This document shows positions 1-6,905 of a stretch of 11,105 bases of DNA, piece after piece. The notes under the pieces were generated by a model, which saw nothing but the letters and a program-made list of their open reading frames with translations, was not told the origin of the DNA and did no database searches. The first letter of the stretch is position 1. Each line of letters starts with the position of its first letter. The DNA comes from Acholeplasmatales bacterium. Its GTDB lineage: Bacteria; Bacillota_I; Bacilli_A; Acholeplasmatales; Anaeroplasmataceae. The position numbers and the translations under genes are program-made. Where the stretch lies: contig JAILPD010000050.1 of assembly GCA_024690445.1 (NCBI GenBank), positions 1-11,105 on the forward strand. The letters run 5' to 3'.

Positions 1-157
1 TTTCATCGAATATTCTTCATTTATTAAATCATTCATTTTTATAGCAAGTCTATCGTATGTAACTAAATTATATTTCATTAGAAATTATAATTTAGTTACA
101 TACGATAGACTTGCTATAAAAATGAATGATTTAATAAATGAAGGCTATTCGATGAAA
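1..157. repeat. Near-perfect 157-base palindrome at the window edge
   Basis: The left arm (1-72) is the reverse complement of the right arm (86-157), with only two adjacent mismatches at bases 13-14. The 13-base centre (73-85) itself holds a four-base stem, TTTC with GAAA. The right arm continues in frame into coding sequence. The left arm would encode the same peptide on the minus strand, except for one codon (GAA against GGC, Glu against Gly). It may be a true head-to-head duplication, or a fold-back artefact at a contig end, since it begins exactly at the window edge. Confidence 0.9.
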
Positions 158-256
158 ACAGCAAAGAAGAAACTAATTTCATTTGCTATTAAAGTAACTA
201 AGGGTGAAATAACAAATGATAGAATTGAATTATTAAAATTAATAAAGCATTTATAA
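2..256 (+). CDS. 3' end of an unrecognised gene (partial, 5' part scrambled by the palindrome)
   Basis: An open frame runs from the window edge to TAA at 254-256 and is followed at once by an intrinsic terminator, which supports a real gene 3' end. The reliable part is roughly the last 56 codons (from about base 86). They encode a charged, helix-prone segment rich in Lys, Ile and Leu, including YDRLAIKMNDLINEGYSMK and a C-terminal ELLKLIKHL. I recognise no family. Upstream of base 86 the frame reads through the inverted copy of the same DNA, so that part of the translation is probably not native protein. No start codon or ribosome binding site can be assigned. It may be the true C-terminus of a longer gene cut by the window edge, or a gene rearranged by an inverted duplication. 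Confidence 0.45.
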   Translation, partial: FIEYSSFIKSFIFIASLSYVTKLYFIRNYNLVTYDRLAIKMNDLINEGYSMKTAKKKLISFAIKVTKGEITNDRIELLKLIKHL

Positions 257-288
257 GATTGCATTTACCTCTAGGTGCAATCTTTTTT
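256..288 (+). terminator. Intrinsic terminator of the partial gene
   Basis: An eight-base-pair stem, AGATTGCA (256-263) with TGCAATCT (276-283), has a 12-base loop and ends in a run of six T (283-288). It starts within the TAA stop codon of the partial gene, so the gene has almost no 3' untranslated region. Confidence 0.85.
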
Positions 289-386
289 GTTAAAAAATCA
301 CTTTTTTCATTATTTTTTTAATTTTTTGGTGTTTGATGTCTATTATTATTATATGAGAAAAAAAGGAGTATAAACATTATTAAAAA
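289..386. other. AT-rich intergenic stretch, no supported gene
   Basis: About 100 bases of almost pure A and T lie between two terminators. An AAAGGAG motif (362-368) resembles a ribosome binding site, and TATTATT-like boxes sit just upstream. However, no start codon at workable spacing and no open frame follow. It could be the decayed 5' end of a lost gene. Nothing else is visible. Confidence 0.4.
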
Positions 387-413
387 TAAAAAAAGCGTTC
401 ATTCAAGAACGCT
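384..413 (-). terminator. Intrinsic terminator downstream of the tRNA-Lys pair
   Basis: A perfect seven-base-pair stem, AGCGTTC (394-400) with GAACGCT (407-413), has a six-base loop. On the minus strand the stem is followed by an unbroken U tract (the A run at 384-393). It lies 12 bases past the CCA end of the nearer tRNA, as expected for the end of a minus-strand tRNA transcript. Confidence 0.85.
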
Positions 414-425
414 ACATTATCAAGC

Positions 426-501
426 TGGTGGACCCTTGGAGACTCGAACTCCAGACCCACTGATTAAGAGTCAGTTGCTCTACCAACTGAGCTAAGGGTC
501 C
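426..501 (-). tRNA. tRNA-Lys (anticodon CTT), copy 1
   Basis: Read on the minus strand, a 76-base cloverleaf begins GGACCCTTAGCTCAGTTGG. It has a 7-bp acceptor stem (GGACCCT with AGGGTCC), discriminator A and an encoded CCA (complement of 426-428). The anticodon arm is ACTGA-CTCTTAA-TCAGT, which puts CTT in the anticodon position (Lys, decoding AAG). The T loop carries TTCGAGT. It is base-for-base identical to the second copy at 545-620. It is probably co-transcribed with that copy from the promoter at 665-693. Confidence 0.96.
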
Positions 502-504
502 AAA

Positions 505-530
505 ATAAAAAGGAATGGTTTCATTCCTTT
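505..530 (-). terminator. Hairpin between the two tRNA genes
   Basis: A perfect nine-base-pair stem, AAAGGAATG (509-517) with CATTCCTTT (522-530), has a four-base loop. On the minus strand it is followed by a U-rich stretch interrupted by one A. It sits between two co-directional tRNA genes. It may be a partial terminator that lowers expression of the distal copy, or a processing signal. No promoter is evident between the copies, which argues against complete termination. Confidence 0.55.
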
Positions 531-544
531 AATCTTATAATTAC

Positions 545-620
545 TGGTGGACCCTTGGAGACTCGAACTCCAGACCCACTGATTAAGAGTCAGTTGCTCT
601 ACCAACTGAGCTAAGGGTCC
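545..620 (-). tRNA. tRNA-Lys (anticodon CTT), copy 2
   Basis: This copy is identical over all 76 bases to the gene at 426-501: same acceptor stem, CTT anticodon, T loop and encoded CCA. It is promoter-proximal. A leader of roughly 38 bases separates it from the expected transcription start of the consensus promoter at 665-693. The 43-base spacer to copy 1 shares no similarity with flanking sequence. This suggests either an old duplication with strong conservation of the tRNA itself, or ongoing gene conversion between the copies. Confidence 0.96.
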
Positions 621-664
621 ATGTATAAGATCAAAGTCATGCAAAATGCACAACTGCAATAAGG

Positions 665-693
665 ATTATACACGCCCAAAATTTCTTTGTCAA
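665..693 (-). promoter_or_regulatory. Consensus sigma-A promoter for the tRNA-Lys genes
   Basis: On the minus strand TTGACA (complement of 688-693) and TATAAT (complement of 665-670) are separated by exactly 17 bases. All twelve consensus bases match. Transcription would start near 658 and run into the tRNA at 620. The -35 box lies only three bases past the plsC stop codon, and no terminator separates the two, so read-through from plsC could also feed the tRNAs. Confidence 0.9.
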
Positions 694-696
694 CAT

Positions 697-1467
697 TTAT
701 TTTTCTTTTTTGAAGTAATCAGAGTGTTCATTGAAGTAATCGGTCATGATTTTTTGAATATCTGATTGAACTTTATTTATTGTTTCTTTTTTAGTTTCAA
801 GCTTTTCAATATGATATGGTTCTAATATATTTAAGTGGATACATGGCTTTTTTCTTCTAGTAAGCTTATATAAGCCTCTGGGTTTATGGAATGTGTGAAG
901 AAGAATAACAATATTTTCGGCTCCATCGATTGCGAAACGGAAAGCTCCTGGTTTGAATTCTCTTATATGATCACAATATGGCATTAACATAGCCTCAGGG
1001 AATATTAAGATGTTTTTACCACTTTTTAATATTTCTGGTGTTTCTGTAACAAATCGTTTATATAGATTCATTTTAGTTGGAATTGGTACACCACCACCTG
1101 CTCTAAAATATTTAGATACGATACCAAATCCTAAATTAGATTGTAATGTTAATGTATATGTTTTCTTTGTTGATATTGCAGTTAATAATGAGAAAGCATC
1201 AAGTGGGAACGTATGGTTACATACTACCACTGATGATTTAATATACTTTTTGTTCTTTTTTCCTACAACTTTATATCCCCATAATAGTTTTTTAGGAAAG
1301 AATAAGAAGAACTTAGTTAAATAAATAGCGATTCTTTGATAAAACCAAAAAAAGAAGCCCTTTTTGTAAAGCTTGTAATCATCCTTCAATATGACCTCTT
1401 TTGGCTTAAAGCCATTATCGTATACATATTCGTTATCTATTTCTTTTTGTGTTTTTTCTTTTTCCAT
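697..1467 (-). CDS. plsC: 1-acyl-sn-glycerol-3-phosphate acyltransferase family protein (PlsC-like)
   Basis: This is a membrane-bound acyltransferase expected to transfer a fatty acyl group to lysophosphatidic acid, giving phosphatidic acid for membrane lipids. The 256-residue product shows the family motifs in order: catalytic HX4D (H85-D90, in NHTFPLD), GGVPIPT (125-131), FPEA (156-159) and FKPGAFRFA (171-179). A hydrophobic, aromatic stretch at about 38-66 precedes the catalytic core, as in PlsC proteins. The start is the ATG at 1465-1467: GGAG lies eight bases upstream, whereas an in-frame TTG six codons earlier would place that Shine-Dalgarno inside the gene. The charged N-terminal 35 residues are longer than in short PlsC enzymes. 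The gene stands alone on the minus strand, divergent from recD2 and upstream of the tRNA-Lys pair. The exact acyl acceptor cannot be read from sequence. Confidence 0.85.
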   Translation of the reverse strand: MEKEKTQKEIDNEYVYDNGFKPKEVILKDDYKLYKKGFFFWFYQRIAIYLTKFFLFFPKKLLWGYKVVGKKNKKYIKSSVVVCNHTFPLDAFSLLTAISTKKTYTLTLQSNLGFGIVSKYFRAGGGVPIPTKMNLYKRFVTETPEILKSGKNILIFPEAMLMPYCDHIREFKPGAFRFAIDGAENIVILLHTFHKPRGLYKLTRRKKPCIHLNILEPYHIEKLETKKETINKVQSDIQKIMTDYFNEHSDYFKKEK

Positions 1468-1489
1468 TAAAATCACTCCAAGCAATAAA

Positions 1490-1548
1490 ATTATAACTTA
1501 TTTAGTAATTATATCCAAGTAGAATAATGAATATAAATGTGATAAAAT
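1490..1548. promoter_or_regulatory. Divergent plsC / recD2 promoter region
   Basis: Two TATAAT boxes on the minus strand (complements of 1490-1495 and 1508-1513) could be -10 elements for plsC. On the plus strand TGATAAAAT (1540-1548) reads as an extended -10 for recD2. No good -35 box is visible in either direction, so start sites are uncertain. Confidence 0.4.
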
Positions 1549-1586
1549 ATTCTTAAATTTATTTTAGTAAAAAGGTGTTAGCAAGT

Positions 1587-3866
1587 ATGGATAATGAGCT
1601 TCTTAAATTAAGTGGTGAAATTAAAAATTATATATACGAAACTGATGAATCTATGTATAAGGTTGCTAAAATTATTTCTGATGAAAATGAAATAATTATA
1701 ACTGGTGCTTTCCCACATTTAGATGAGGGCTTAACATATGATTTTTTAGGCTATTATAAAGATAATCCTAAATATGGAAGACAGTTCTTTGTTCAGTCAT
1801 ATTCAAAGAGTGAGTCATATTCAATGGATGGATTAATTAGCTATTTGTCAAGTGAAAGATTCTATGGAATTGGTGAAAAGCTAGCTACTAATATCGTTGA
1901 TACTTTAGGAGTTAATTGTATTGATGTAATATTAAATGATCCATCAGTTTTAGAAACTGTTAAAGGGATTACAAAGGTTAAGGCTCAAATAATTTATGAT
2001 GCTTTAAGTAGAGGACAAGCAGAAGAACAAATTTTTATTAAGCTTTATAGCTATGGTTTAACATCTAAGATGGTTGGTAGGCTTTATGAAAGATATGGCA
2101 CTAGTGCTTTAAATGTGGTAGAGGAAAATCCATATACTTTAATTAAAGATATAGAAGGATTTGGATTTAAAAGATGTGATTCTTTGGCATTAAATTTAGG
2201 ATTTAGAAAAAATGACATTAGACGTCTTAAGGCCGCTGTCACATTTACATTATCAAATATTTGTTATAATTATGGATTTACGTTTTTAACATATAAACAA
2301 TTATATAATTCAGCTATTAAATTATTAAATGATCCCGAAATATTAGGCAGTGATATTGATTTAGCTATTCAAGAATTATTAGCTGATGGAAGATTAGTAA
2401 GTGAAGATGAAAGAATATATGAATATAATCTTTATAAGGCTGAAAATATTGTTAAAGATAAATTAATTAGAATCAATAAAAATACTGATAATGTTTTAAA
2501 AAGAGATGAAGTCACTAAGGCATTAGATTATGTAGAGGGGAATTTAAAAATAATATATACTCCAATGCAAAAGGAAGCCATTGTAAGTTCTTTATCTAAC
2601 AAGATTTCTATCATTACTGGTGGTCCTGGTACAGGTAAATCAACTGTAATAAAAGGAATATTACATACTTATGCTAAAGCACATAATTTAGATTTAACAT
2701 CTGATGAATTCAAATATAAAGTAATGCTTGCCGCTCCAACAGGAAGAGCAGCTAAAAGAATGACTGAGGCTACATTATATTATGCAACAACAATTCATAA
2801 GACATTAGGTTATTCATTGGATGGAGAATTCCAGCATAATGCTCTATCTCCATTAACTGCTAATCTAATTATTGTAGATGAAGTTAGTATGGTAGATATT
2901 TTATTAGCTAAGAATTTATTTGAATCATTACTTGTTACATGCCAAATAATATTAGTTGGAGATTCTAACCAATTACCAGCTGTAGGACCTGGTAATGTAT
3001 TATTGGATTTGATTAATTCCAATGTTTTTAAAACTATTAAATTAAATCAAATAATGCGTCAAGCTGAGGGCTCAGATATTATTAAATTATCAAATATGGT
3101 TCTTCAAAAGAGAATTGATTATAGGATATTCTCTACTAAAAAGGAAGTATTCTATTATCCTTATGAATCTAAAAACATCGTTGATGGAATAATAAAAATG
3201 CTAGATAATTATCTGGCTAAGGGCGGAAATTTATTTAGTGGAATTCAAATATTAGCTCCTATGTATAATGGAGTTGCTGGTATTGATGAAATAAATAGAA
3301 GAATCCAAGAAAAATATAATCAAAATGAAAAAATGATTGTAAGAGATGATAGATTATTTAAGGTTGACGATAAGGTTTTACAATTAAAAAATGATAGAGA
3401 ATTAGATATTATGAATGGCGATATCGGAAAAATAATGGATATCGTAAAGGATAATGAAAAAGATTGCTTATTAATTAATTTCGATGATAGAGTTATTAAA
3501 TATCCGGCTTCTAATTTAGATTCACTTCAATTAGCTTATGCTATAAGCATTCATAAATCTCAGGGTAGTGAATTTCAAAATGTCATTATGCCGGTTGTAA
3601 AATCATATAACATAATGCTTAAGCCTAAGCTTATTTATACAGCTATAACTAGAGCGAAATCTAAGGTTATTATATTAGGACAAAGTGAAGCGCTCGATTA
3701 CGCATTAAGTCAAATGGATGATTCTCGTCAAACTACTTTAGCCACTAGATTAAATGAGGATTCTAATAAAAAGGTTGTTCTAAAGATATTAGACCCAGAA
3801 ATACCATTTGATGATTTTGGAGAGTATGATATGGATGGTATTACACCATATACATTTATGGATTAG
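1587..3866 (+). CDS. recD2: RecD2-type ATP-dependent 5'-3' DNA helicase
   Basis: This is an SF1B helicase of the RecD2/YrrC family, which in Bacillota works outside a RecBCD complex in replication-fork maintenance and repair. The 759-residue product has the expected order: an N-terminal OB-like segment, tandem helix-hairpin-helix-like stretches (GIGEKLATNIV and VKGITKVKAQII, about 90-135), then the motor. Visible helicase motifs are Walker A GGPGTGKST (345-353), Walker B VDEVSM (D431-E432), motif III GDSNQLPA (458-465), HKSQGSEF (656-663) and YTAITRA with the arginine at 689. Length is close to the roughly 800 residues usual for the family. The ATG at 1587 is preferred because AAAGG lies 11 bases upstream. 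The alternative in-frame GTG at 1575 would overlap that site. It lies upstream of alaS, as in Bacillus, but a small regulator gene intervenes on the opposite strand. The 3' end overlaps that gene by four bases. Confidence 0.95.
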   Translation: MDNELLKLSGEIKNYIYETDESMYKVAKIISDENEIIITGAFPHLDEGLTYDFLGYYKDNPKYGRQFFVQSYSKSESYSMDGLISYLSSERFYGIGEKLATNIVDTLGVNCIDVILNDPSVLETVKGITKVKAQIIYDALSRGQAEEQIFIKLYSYGLTSKMVGRLYERYGTSALNVVEENPYTLIKDIEGFGFKRCDSLALNLGFRKNDIRRLKAAVTFTLSNICYNYGFTFLTYKQLYNSAIKLLNDPEILGSDIDLAIQELLADGRLVSEDERIYEYNLYKAENIVKDKLIRINKNTDNVLKRDEVTKALDYVEGNLKIIYTPMQKEAIVSSLSNKISIITGGPGTGKSTVIKGILHTYAKAHNLDLTSDEFKYKVMLAAPTGRAAKRMTEATLYYATTIHKTLGYSLDGEFQHNALSPLTANLIIVDEVSMVDILLAKNLFESLLVTCQIILVGDSNQLPAVGPGNVLLDLINSNVFKTIKLNQIMRQAEGSDIIKLSNMVLQKRIDYRIFSTKKEVFYYPYESKNIVDGIIKMLDNYLAKGGNLFSGIQILAPMYNGVAGIDEINRRIQEKYNQNEKMIVRDDRLFKVDDKVLQLKNDRELDIMNGDIGKIMDIVKDNEKDCLLINFDDRVIKYPASNLDSLQLAYAISIHKSQGSEFQNVIMPVVKSYNIMLKPKLIYTAITRAKSKVIILGQSEALDYALSQMDDSRQTTLATRLNEDSNKKVVLKILDPEIPFDDFGEYDMDGITPYTFMD

Positions 3867-4096
3867 TCAAAGTACAAAAAGGACTTTGGCTTTTCTTTTT
3901 TTATACACTCATCTAGACTGATGTTTAATATCTTTATTATTTTTAATAATAATTCGAAATTTGGTTCACGTAATCCATTTTCTATTTTGTTATATTTACT
4001 ACTTGAAACAAATAGACGATTAGCCATTTCTTTTTGTGTTATATTAAGTTGTTGTCTTTTATATTTTATTAGCCTTGAGAATTCTTTATATGTCAT
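3863..4096 (-). CDS. Small XRE-family helix-turn-helix transcriptional regulator
   Basis: This 77-residue protein is almost entirely a Cro/C1-type DNA-binding domain. FSRLIKYKRQQLNITQKEMA leads into the helix-turn-helix (ITQKEMANRLFVSSSKYNKIENG, about 19-41), followed by the family's REPNFELLLKIIKILNISLDE. The recognition helix and the KIENG signature are intact. There is no extra ligand-binding or dimerisation domain beyond a short basic tail. The start is uncertain. The ATG at 4096 matches where XRE domains normally begin. An in-frame ATG at 4120 would add eight residues. Neither has a Shine-Dalgarno. A TATAAT on the minus strand (complement of 4113-4118) could even produce a nearly leaderless message. 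The gene diverges from alaS across a region with an 18-bp palindrome, so autoregulation is a reasonable guess. Its targets are unknown. Confidence 0.75.
   Translation of the reverse strand: MTYKEFSRLIKYKRQQLNITQKEMANRLFVSSSKYNKIENGLREPNFELLLKIIKILNISLDECIKKEKPKSFLYFD
3867..3899 (+). terminator. recD2 terminator, inside the coding end of the opposing gene
   Basis: The stem CAAAGT (3868-3873) with ACTTTG (3883-3888) has a nine-base loop and is followed by a T-rich run broken by single C residues. It begins two bases after the recD2 stop codon. It lies wholly within the C-terminal codons of the convergent XRE gene, so those codons double as terminator DNA. The stem is short, so efficiency is uncertain. 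Confidence 0.6.
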
Positions 4097-4128
4097 ATTA
4101 ATCACAATTAAATTATACATTTTAATTT

Positions 4129-4198
4129 TTTGAGAAAATAGGGGTCTCTCTTTGAGAAAATAAATGGCATAATGTTAACATTATGGCTAGAATGTCAA
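4129..4198. promoter_or_regulatory. Candidate operator region between the XRE regulator and alaS
   Basis: Three ordered elements lie here. A 12-base direct repeat, TTTGAGAAAATA, occurs at 4129-4140 and 4151-4162, with starts 22 bases apart (about two helical turns). CATAATGTTAACATTATG (4168-4185) is a perfect 18-base palindrome. GAATGTCAA (4190-4198) is the inverse of TTGACATTC at 4219-4227. The first arm gives a minus-strand TTGACA, and an 18-base spacer leads to CATTAT (complement of 4169-4174) inside the palindrome, a plausible promoter for the XRE gene. A repressor bound to the palindrome would cover that -10. Confidence 0.5.
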
Positions 4199-4218
4199 AA
4201 TCGCGTTTATTATTGATA

Positions 4219-4248
4219 TTGACATTCATTTTTGATACAATATATAAG
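4219..4248 (+). promoter_or_regulatory. Probable alaS operon promoter
   Basis: TTGACA (4219-4224) is a perfect -35 box. A -10 is offered by TATATA at 4241 (16-base spacer) or TATAAG at 4243 (18-base spacer). The leader to the ATG at 4290 would be only about 35 bases, too short for a T-box or other riboswitch. The -35 is one arm of the inverted repeat shared with the opposed minus-strand promoter. Confidence 0.6.
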
Positions 4249-4289
4249 GTTAAAAGTCTATTTATTAGGGCTTTGGAGGAATAAAGATT

Positions 4290-6905
4290 ATGAAAAATAT
4301 GAAATCTTTTGAAATTAGACAAATGTGGTTAGACTTCTTTAAATCAAAGGGACATAGTGTTGAACCAAGTGCTTCACTAGTTCCAGTTGATGATCCAACA
4401 TTACTTTGGACTAACGCGGGAGTTACACCATTAAAGAAATATTTTGATGGTTCTATGAGACCTGAAAATCCAAGAATTACTAATGCTCAAAAATGTATTA
4501 GAACAAATGATATTGAAAATGTAGGTAAGACTGCTCGTCATCATACATTCTTTGAAATGCTTGGTAATTTCTCAATTGGTGATTATTTTAAGAACGAGGC
4601 TATTGAATTCGCAGTAGAATTATTATTCTCACCTAAGTGGTTTGGATTTGATAAGGATAAAATATATATTACACATTATACAAATGATGTTGATGCTAGA
4701 AATACTTGGATCAAGAATGGTATTTCTCCAGATCATTTAATTCCACTTGAAGGAAATTTCTGGGAGATTGGTGAAGGTCCATGTGGTCCTGATACAGAAA
4801 TGTTCTATGACCGTGGCCCTAAGTACGATAAGAGAGGACCTGAATTAATTAGAGATGATATTGAAAATGATAGATTCATTGAAATTTGGAATATCGTATT
4901 CTCTCAATTTAATTCAAAGGCTGGTGTAGATAGAAAAGATTATAAGGAATTACCTTCTAAGAATATTGATACTGGTTGTGGTCTTGAAAGATTATGTTGC
5001 GTTATGCAAGGTGTAGATACAAACTATGACACTGATTTATTCATGCCTATCATTAAGAAGACAGAAGAGATTTCAGGTGTTAAATATAATGGTCAAATGG
5101 CATTTAAGGTTATCGCAGACCATGTTAGAACATGTACATTCGCAGTAGCTGATGGTGCTGTTATGTCAAATGAAGGAAGAGGCTACGTTTTAAGAAGAGT
5201 ATTAAGAAGAGCTTCTAAGTACGCTAAGGCATTAGGTATTAATAAGCCATTTATGTCTGAACTTGTTGATGTAGTTATTTCTATCATGGATCCATTCTAT
5301 CCATATTTACATGAGAAGAAGGATATTGTTAAGCAAGTTATTTCATCTGAAGAGGAAAAGTTCTTATCAACTTTAGCTTCTGGTGAAAAGAGATTACAGG
5401 ATATTGTTAACCAAACTAAGGGTAATGTTATTTCAGGTGCTGATGCGTTCGTATTATATGATACTTATGGATTCCCAATTGAATTAACATTAGAATACGC
5501 AGAAGAAAATGGTAAGACTGTAGATGTTGAAGGCTTCAAGAAGTATTTATTAGAACAAAAGGAACGTGCTAGAAATGCTCGTAAGGATGAAGGCTCAATG
5601 AAGGGTCAAAATGAGGAGTTCTTAAGTTTTAAGGAAGAATCAAGATTCTCAGGCTATAACTGTACAAACCAAAAGAGCCGTGTAATTGGTGTATTTGGTA
5701 ATGGTGTTGTATTAGATGAAACACCATTCTATGCATTCTCAGGTGGTCAGTTATGTGATAAGGGTAAATTAGATGATTCTAATGTTATCGATGTAATTAA
5801 GATGCCTAATGGTCAACATTTACATGTTTTAGATAATAATCCATTTAAAGTTGGTGATTTAGTATTCGCAGTAGTTGATAAGGAAAATAGAGATTTAACT
5901 CGTAAGAATCACTCTAGTGCTCACTTACTTCAATCATCATTACAAACTAATTTAGGATCTCATGTTCACCAACAAGGTTCACAGGTTTGTGCTGATTATT
6001 GTCGTTTTGATTTTAACAATTATTCAAATCCAACTGATGAGGAAATTATCAAAATTGAAGATTTAGTAAATCAATATATCAATGAAGCTCATAATGTAGA
6101 AACTTTAGTATTGCCTATCGAAGAGGCAAAGAAGCTTGGAGCTATGATGTTATTCTCTGAGAAATATGGTGATAAGGTTAGAGTAGTTGATATGGGTGTA
6201 TCAAAGGAATTCTGTGCTGGTACACATGTTGCTAATACATCAGAAATCGAGAAGTTTGCAATCGCATCTATCGAATCTATTGGTTCAGGTACATTTAGAT
6301 GTACAGCTTATACATCAAATAATGCTATGGAGCATATCATTAATAGCCAAGCAAATGTAATTGATACATTAAAAGCTGTAGTTAATAAGGGTAAAGAATT
6401 AGTTAAGAGTGCTTTCCAAGAAGGAATTGAAGTTATATTCCATTATGTAGAAAGACAAATTGATGTATTTGGATATAGATATGTTTTAGCTTTACGTAAA
6501 GAATTAGCTAAGGCTCAAGAGGCTTATAAGGAATTAGAAAAGGATTATAACGCTAAGAAGAGTCAAAATGCTTTAAAGCAATTAGACAAATATGATTATA
6601 GAATCAGCAATAATAAATTAATCACTACAGTTGATGTTACTGATACTAACTTAATGAAGGATATGGCAACAGCTTTAAGAAACAATAAGAATCTTGATGT
6701 TGTATTATTAGCTTCTACAGATGGTGTTAAGGTTACATTTGTATGTGCTGCTCAAGGTAATTATGATGCTTGTCAAATAGTAAGAGAAGCTACTAAGATT
6801 ACTGGCGGTGGCGGTGGAGGAAAGAAAGACATCGCTCAAGCTGGTGGTAAGGACTCATCTAAGATTGAAATGGCTTTATTCCATGTTGCGGAGATTTTAA
6901 AATAA
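4290..6905 (+). CDS. alaS: Alanine--tRNA ligase
   Basis: This cytoplasmic enzyme charges tRNA-Ala with alanine and hydrolyses misacylated Ser- or Gly-tRNA-Ala. The 871-residue length is typical for bacteria. The class II catalytic domain starts with the family's RQMWLDFFKSKGHSVEPSAS and includes the motif-3 segment DTGCGLERL (R234). The editing domain carries the zinc-site residues in HSSAH (H541, H545) and CAGTH (C642, H646). The C-Ala domain has the glycine run at 839-844 followed by KKDIAQAGGKD. All expected parts are intact. GGAGG at 4275-4279 lies ten bases before the ATG. A second ATG three codons downstream is possible but less well spaced. Lysine is written mostly as AAG. It heads an operon; its TAA stop overlaps the ruvX ATG by one base (TAATG), which suggests translational coupling. 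No T-box leader precedes it. Confidence 0.98.
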   Translation: MKNMKSFEIRQMWLDFFKSKGHSVEPSASLVPVDDPTLLWTNAGVTPLKKYFDGSMRPENPRITNAQKCIRTNDIENVGKTARHHTFFEMLGNFSIGDYFKNEAIEFAVELLFSPKWFGFDKDKIYITHYTNDVDARNTWIKNGISPDHLIPLEGNFWEIGEGPCGPDTEMFYDRGPKYDKRGPELIRDDIENDRFIEIWNIVFSQFNSKAGVDRKDYKELPSKNIDTGCGLERLCCVMQGVDTNYDTDLFMPIIKKTEEISGVKYNGQMAFKVIADHVRTCTFAVADGAVMSNEGRGYVLRRVLRRASKYAKALGINKPFMSELVDVVISIMDPFYPYLHEKKDIVKQVISSEEEKFLSTLASGEKRLQDIVNQTKGNVISGADAFVLYDTYGFPIELTLEYAEENGKTVDVEGFKKYLLEQKERARNARKDEGSMKGQNEEFLSFKEESRFSGYNCTNQKSRVIGVFGNGVVLDETPFYAFSGGQLCDKGKLDDSNVIDVIKMPNGQHLHVLDNNPFKVGDLVFAVVDKENRDLTRKNHSSAHLLQSSLQTNLGSHVHQQGSQVCADYCRFDFNNYSNPTDEEIIKIEDLVNQYINEAHNVETLVLPIEEAKKLGAMMLFSEKYGDKVRVVDMGVSKEFCAGTHVANTSEIEKFAIASIESIGSGTFRCTAYTSNNAMEHIINSQANVIDTLKAVVNKGKELVKSAFQEGIEVIFHYVERQIDVFGYRYVLALRKELAKAQEAYKELEKDYNAKKSQNALKQLDKYDYRISNNKLITTVDVTDTNLMKDMATALRNNKNLDVVLLASTDGVKVTFVCAAQGNYDACQIVREATKITGGGGGGKKDIAQAGGKDSSKIEMALFHVAEILK

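Noticed and set aside
1010..1324. Plus-strand open frame of 104 codons
   Set aside because: It lies antisense within the plsC gene, whose frame carries all the acyltransferase motifs; the plus frame resembles no protein family and has no ribosome binding site.
3921..4133. Plus-strand open frame of 70 codons opposite the XRE gene
   Set aside because: It is the complement of the helix-turn-helix coding sequence; its hydrophobic look comes from AT-rich antisense DNA.
4122..4322. Minus-strand open frame of 66 codons across the alaS start
   Set aside because: It covers the alaS promoter, ribosome binding site and first codons on the other strand and shows no recognisable domain or start signal.
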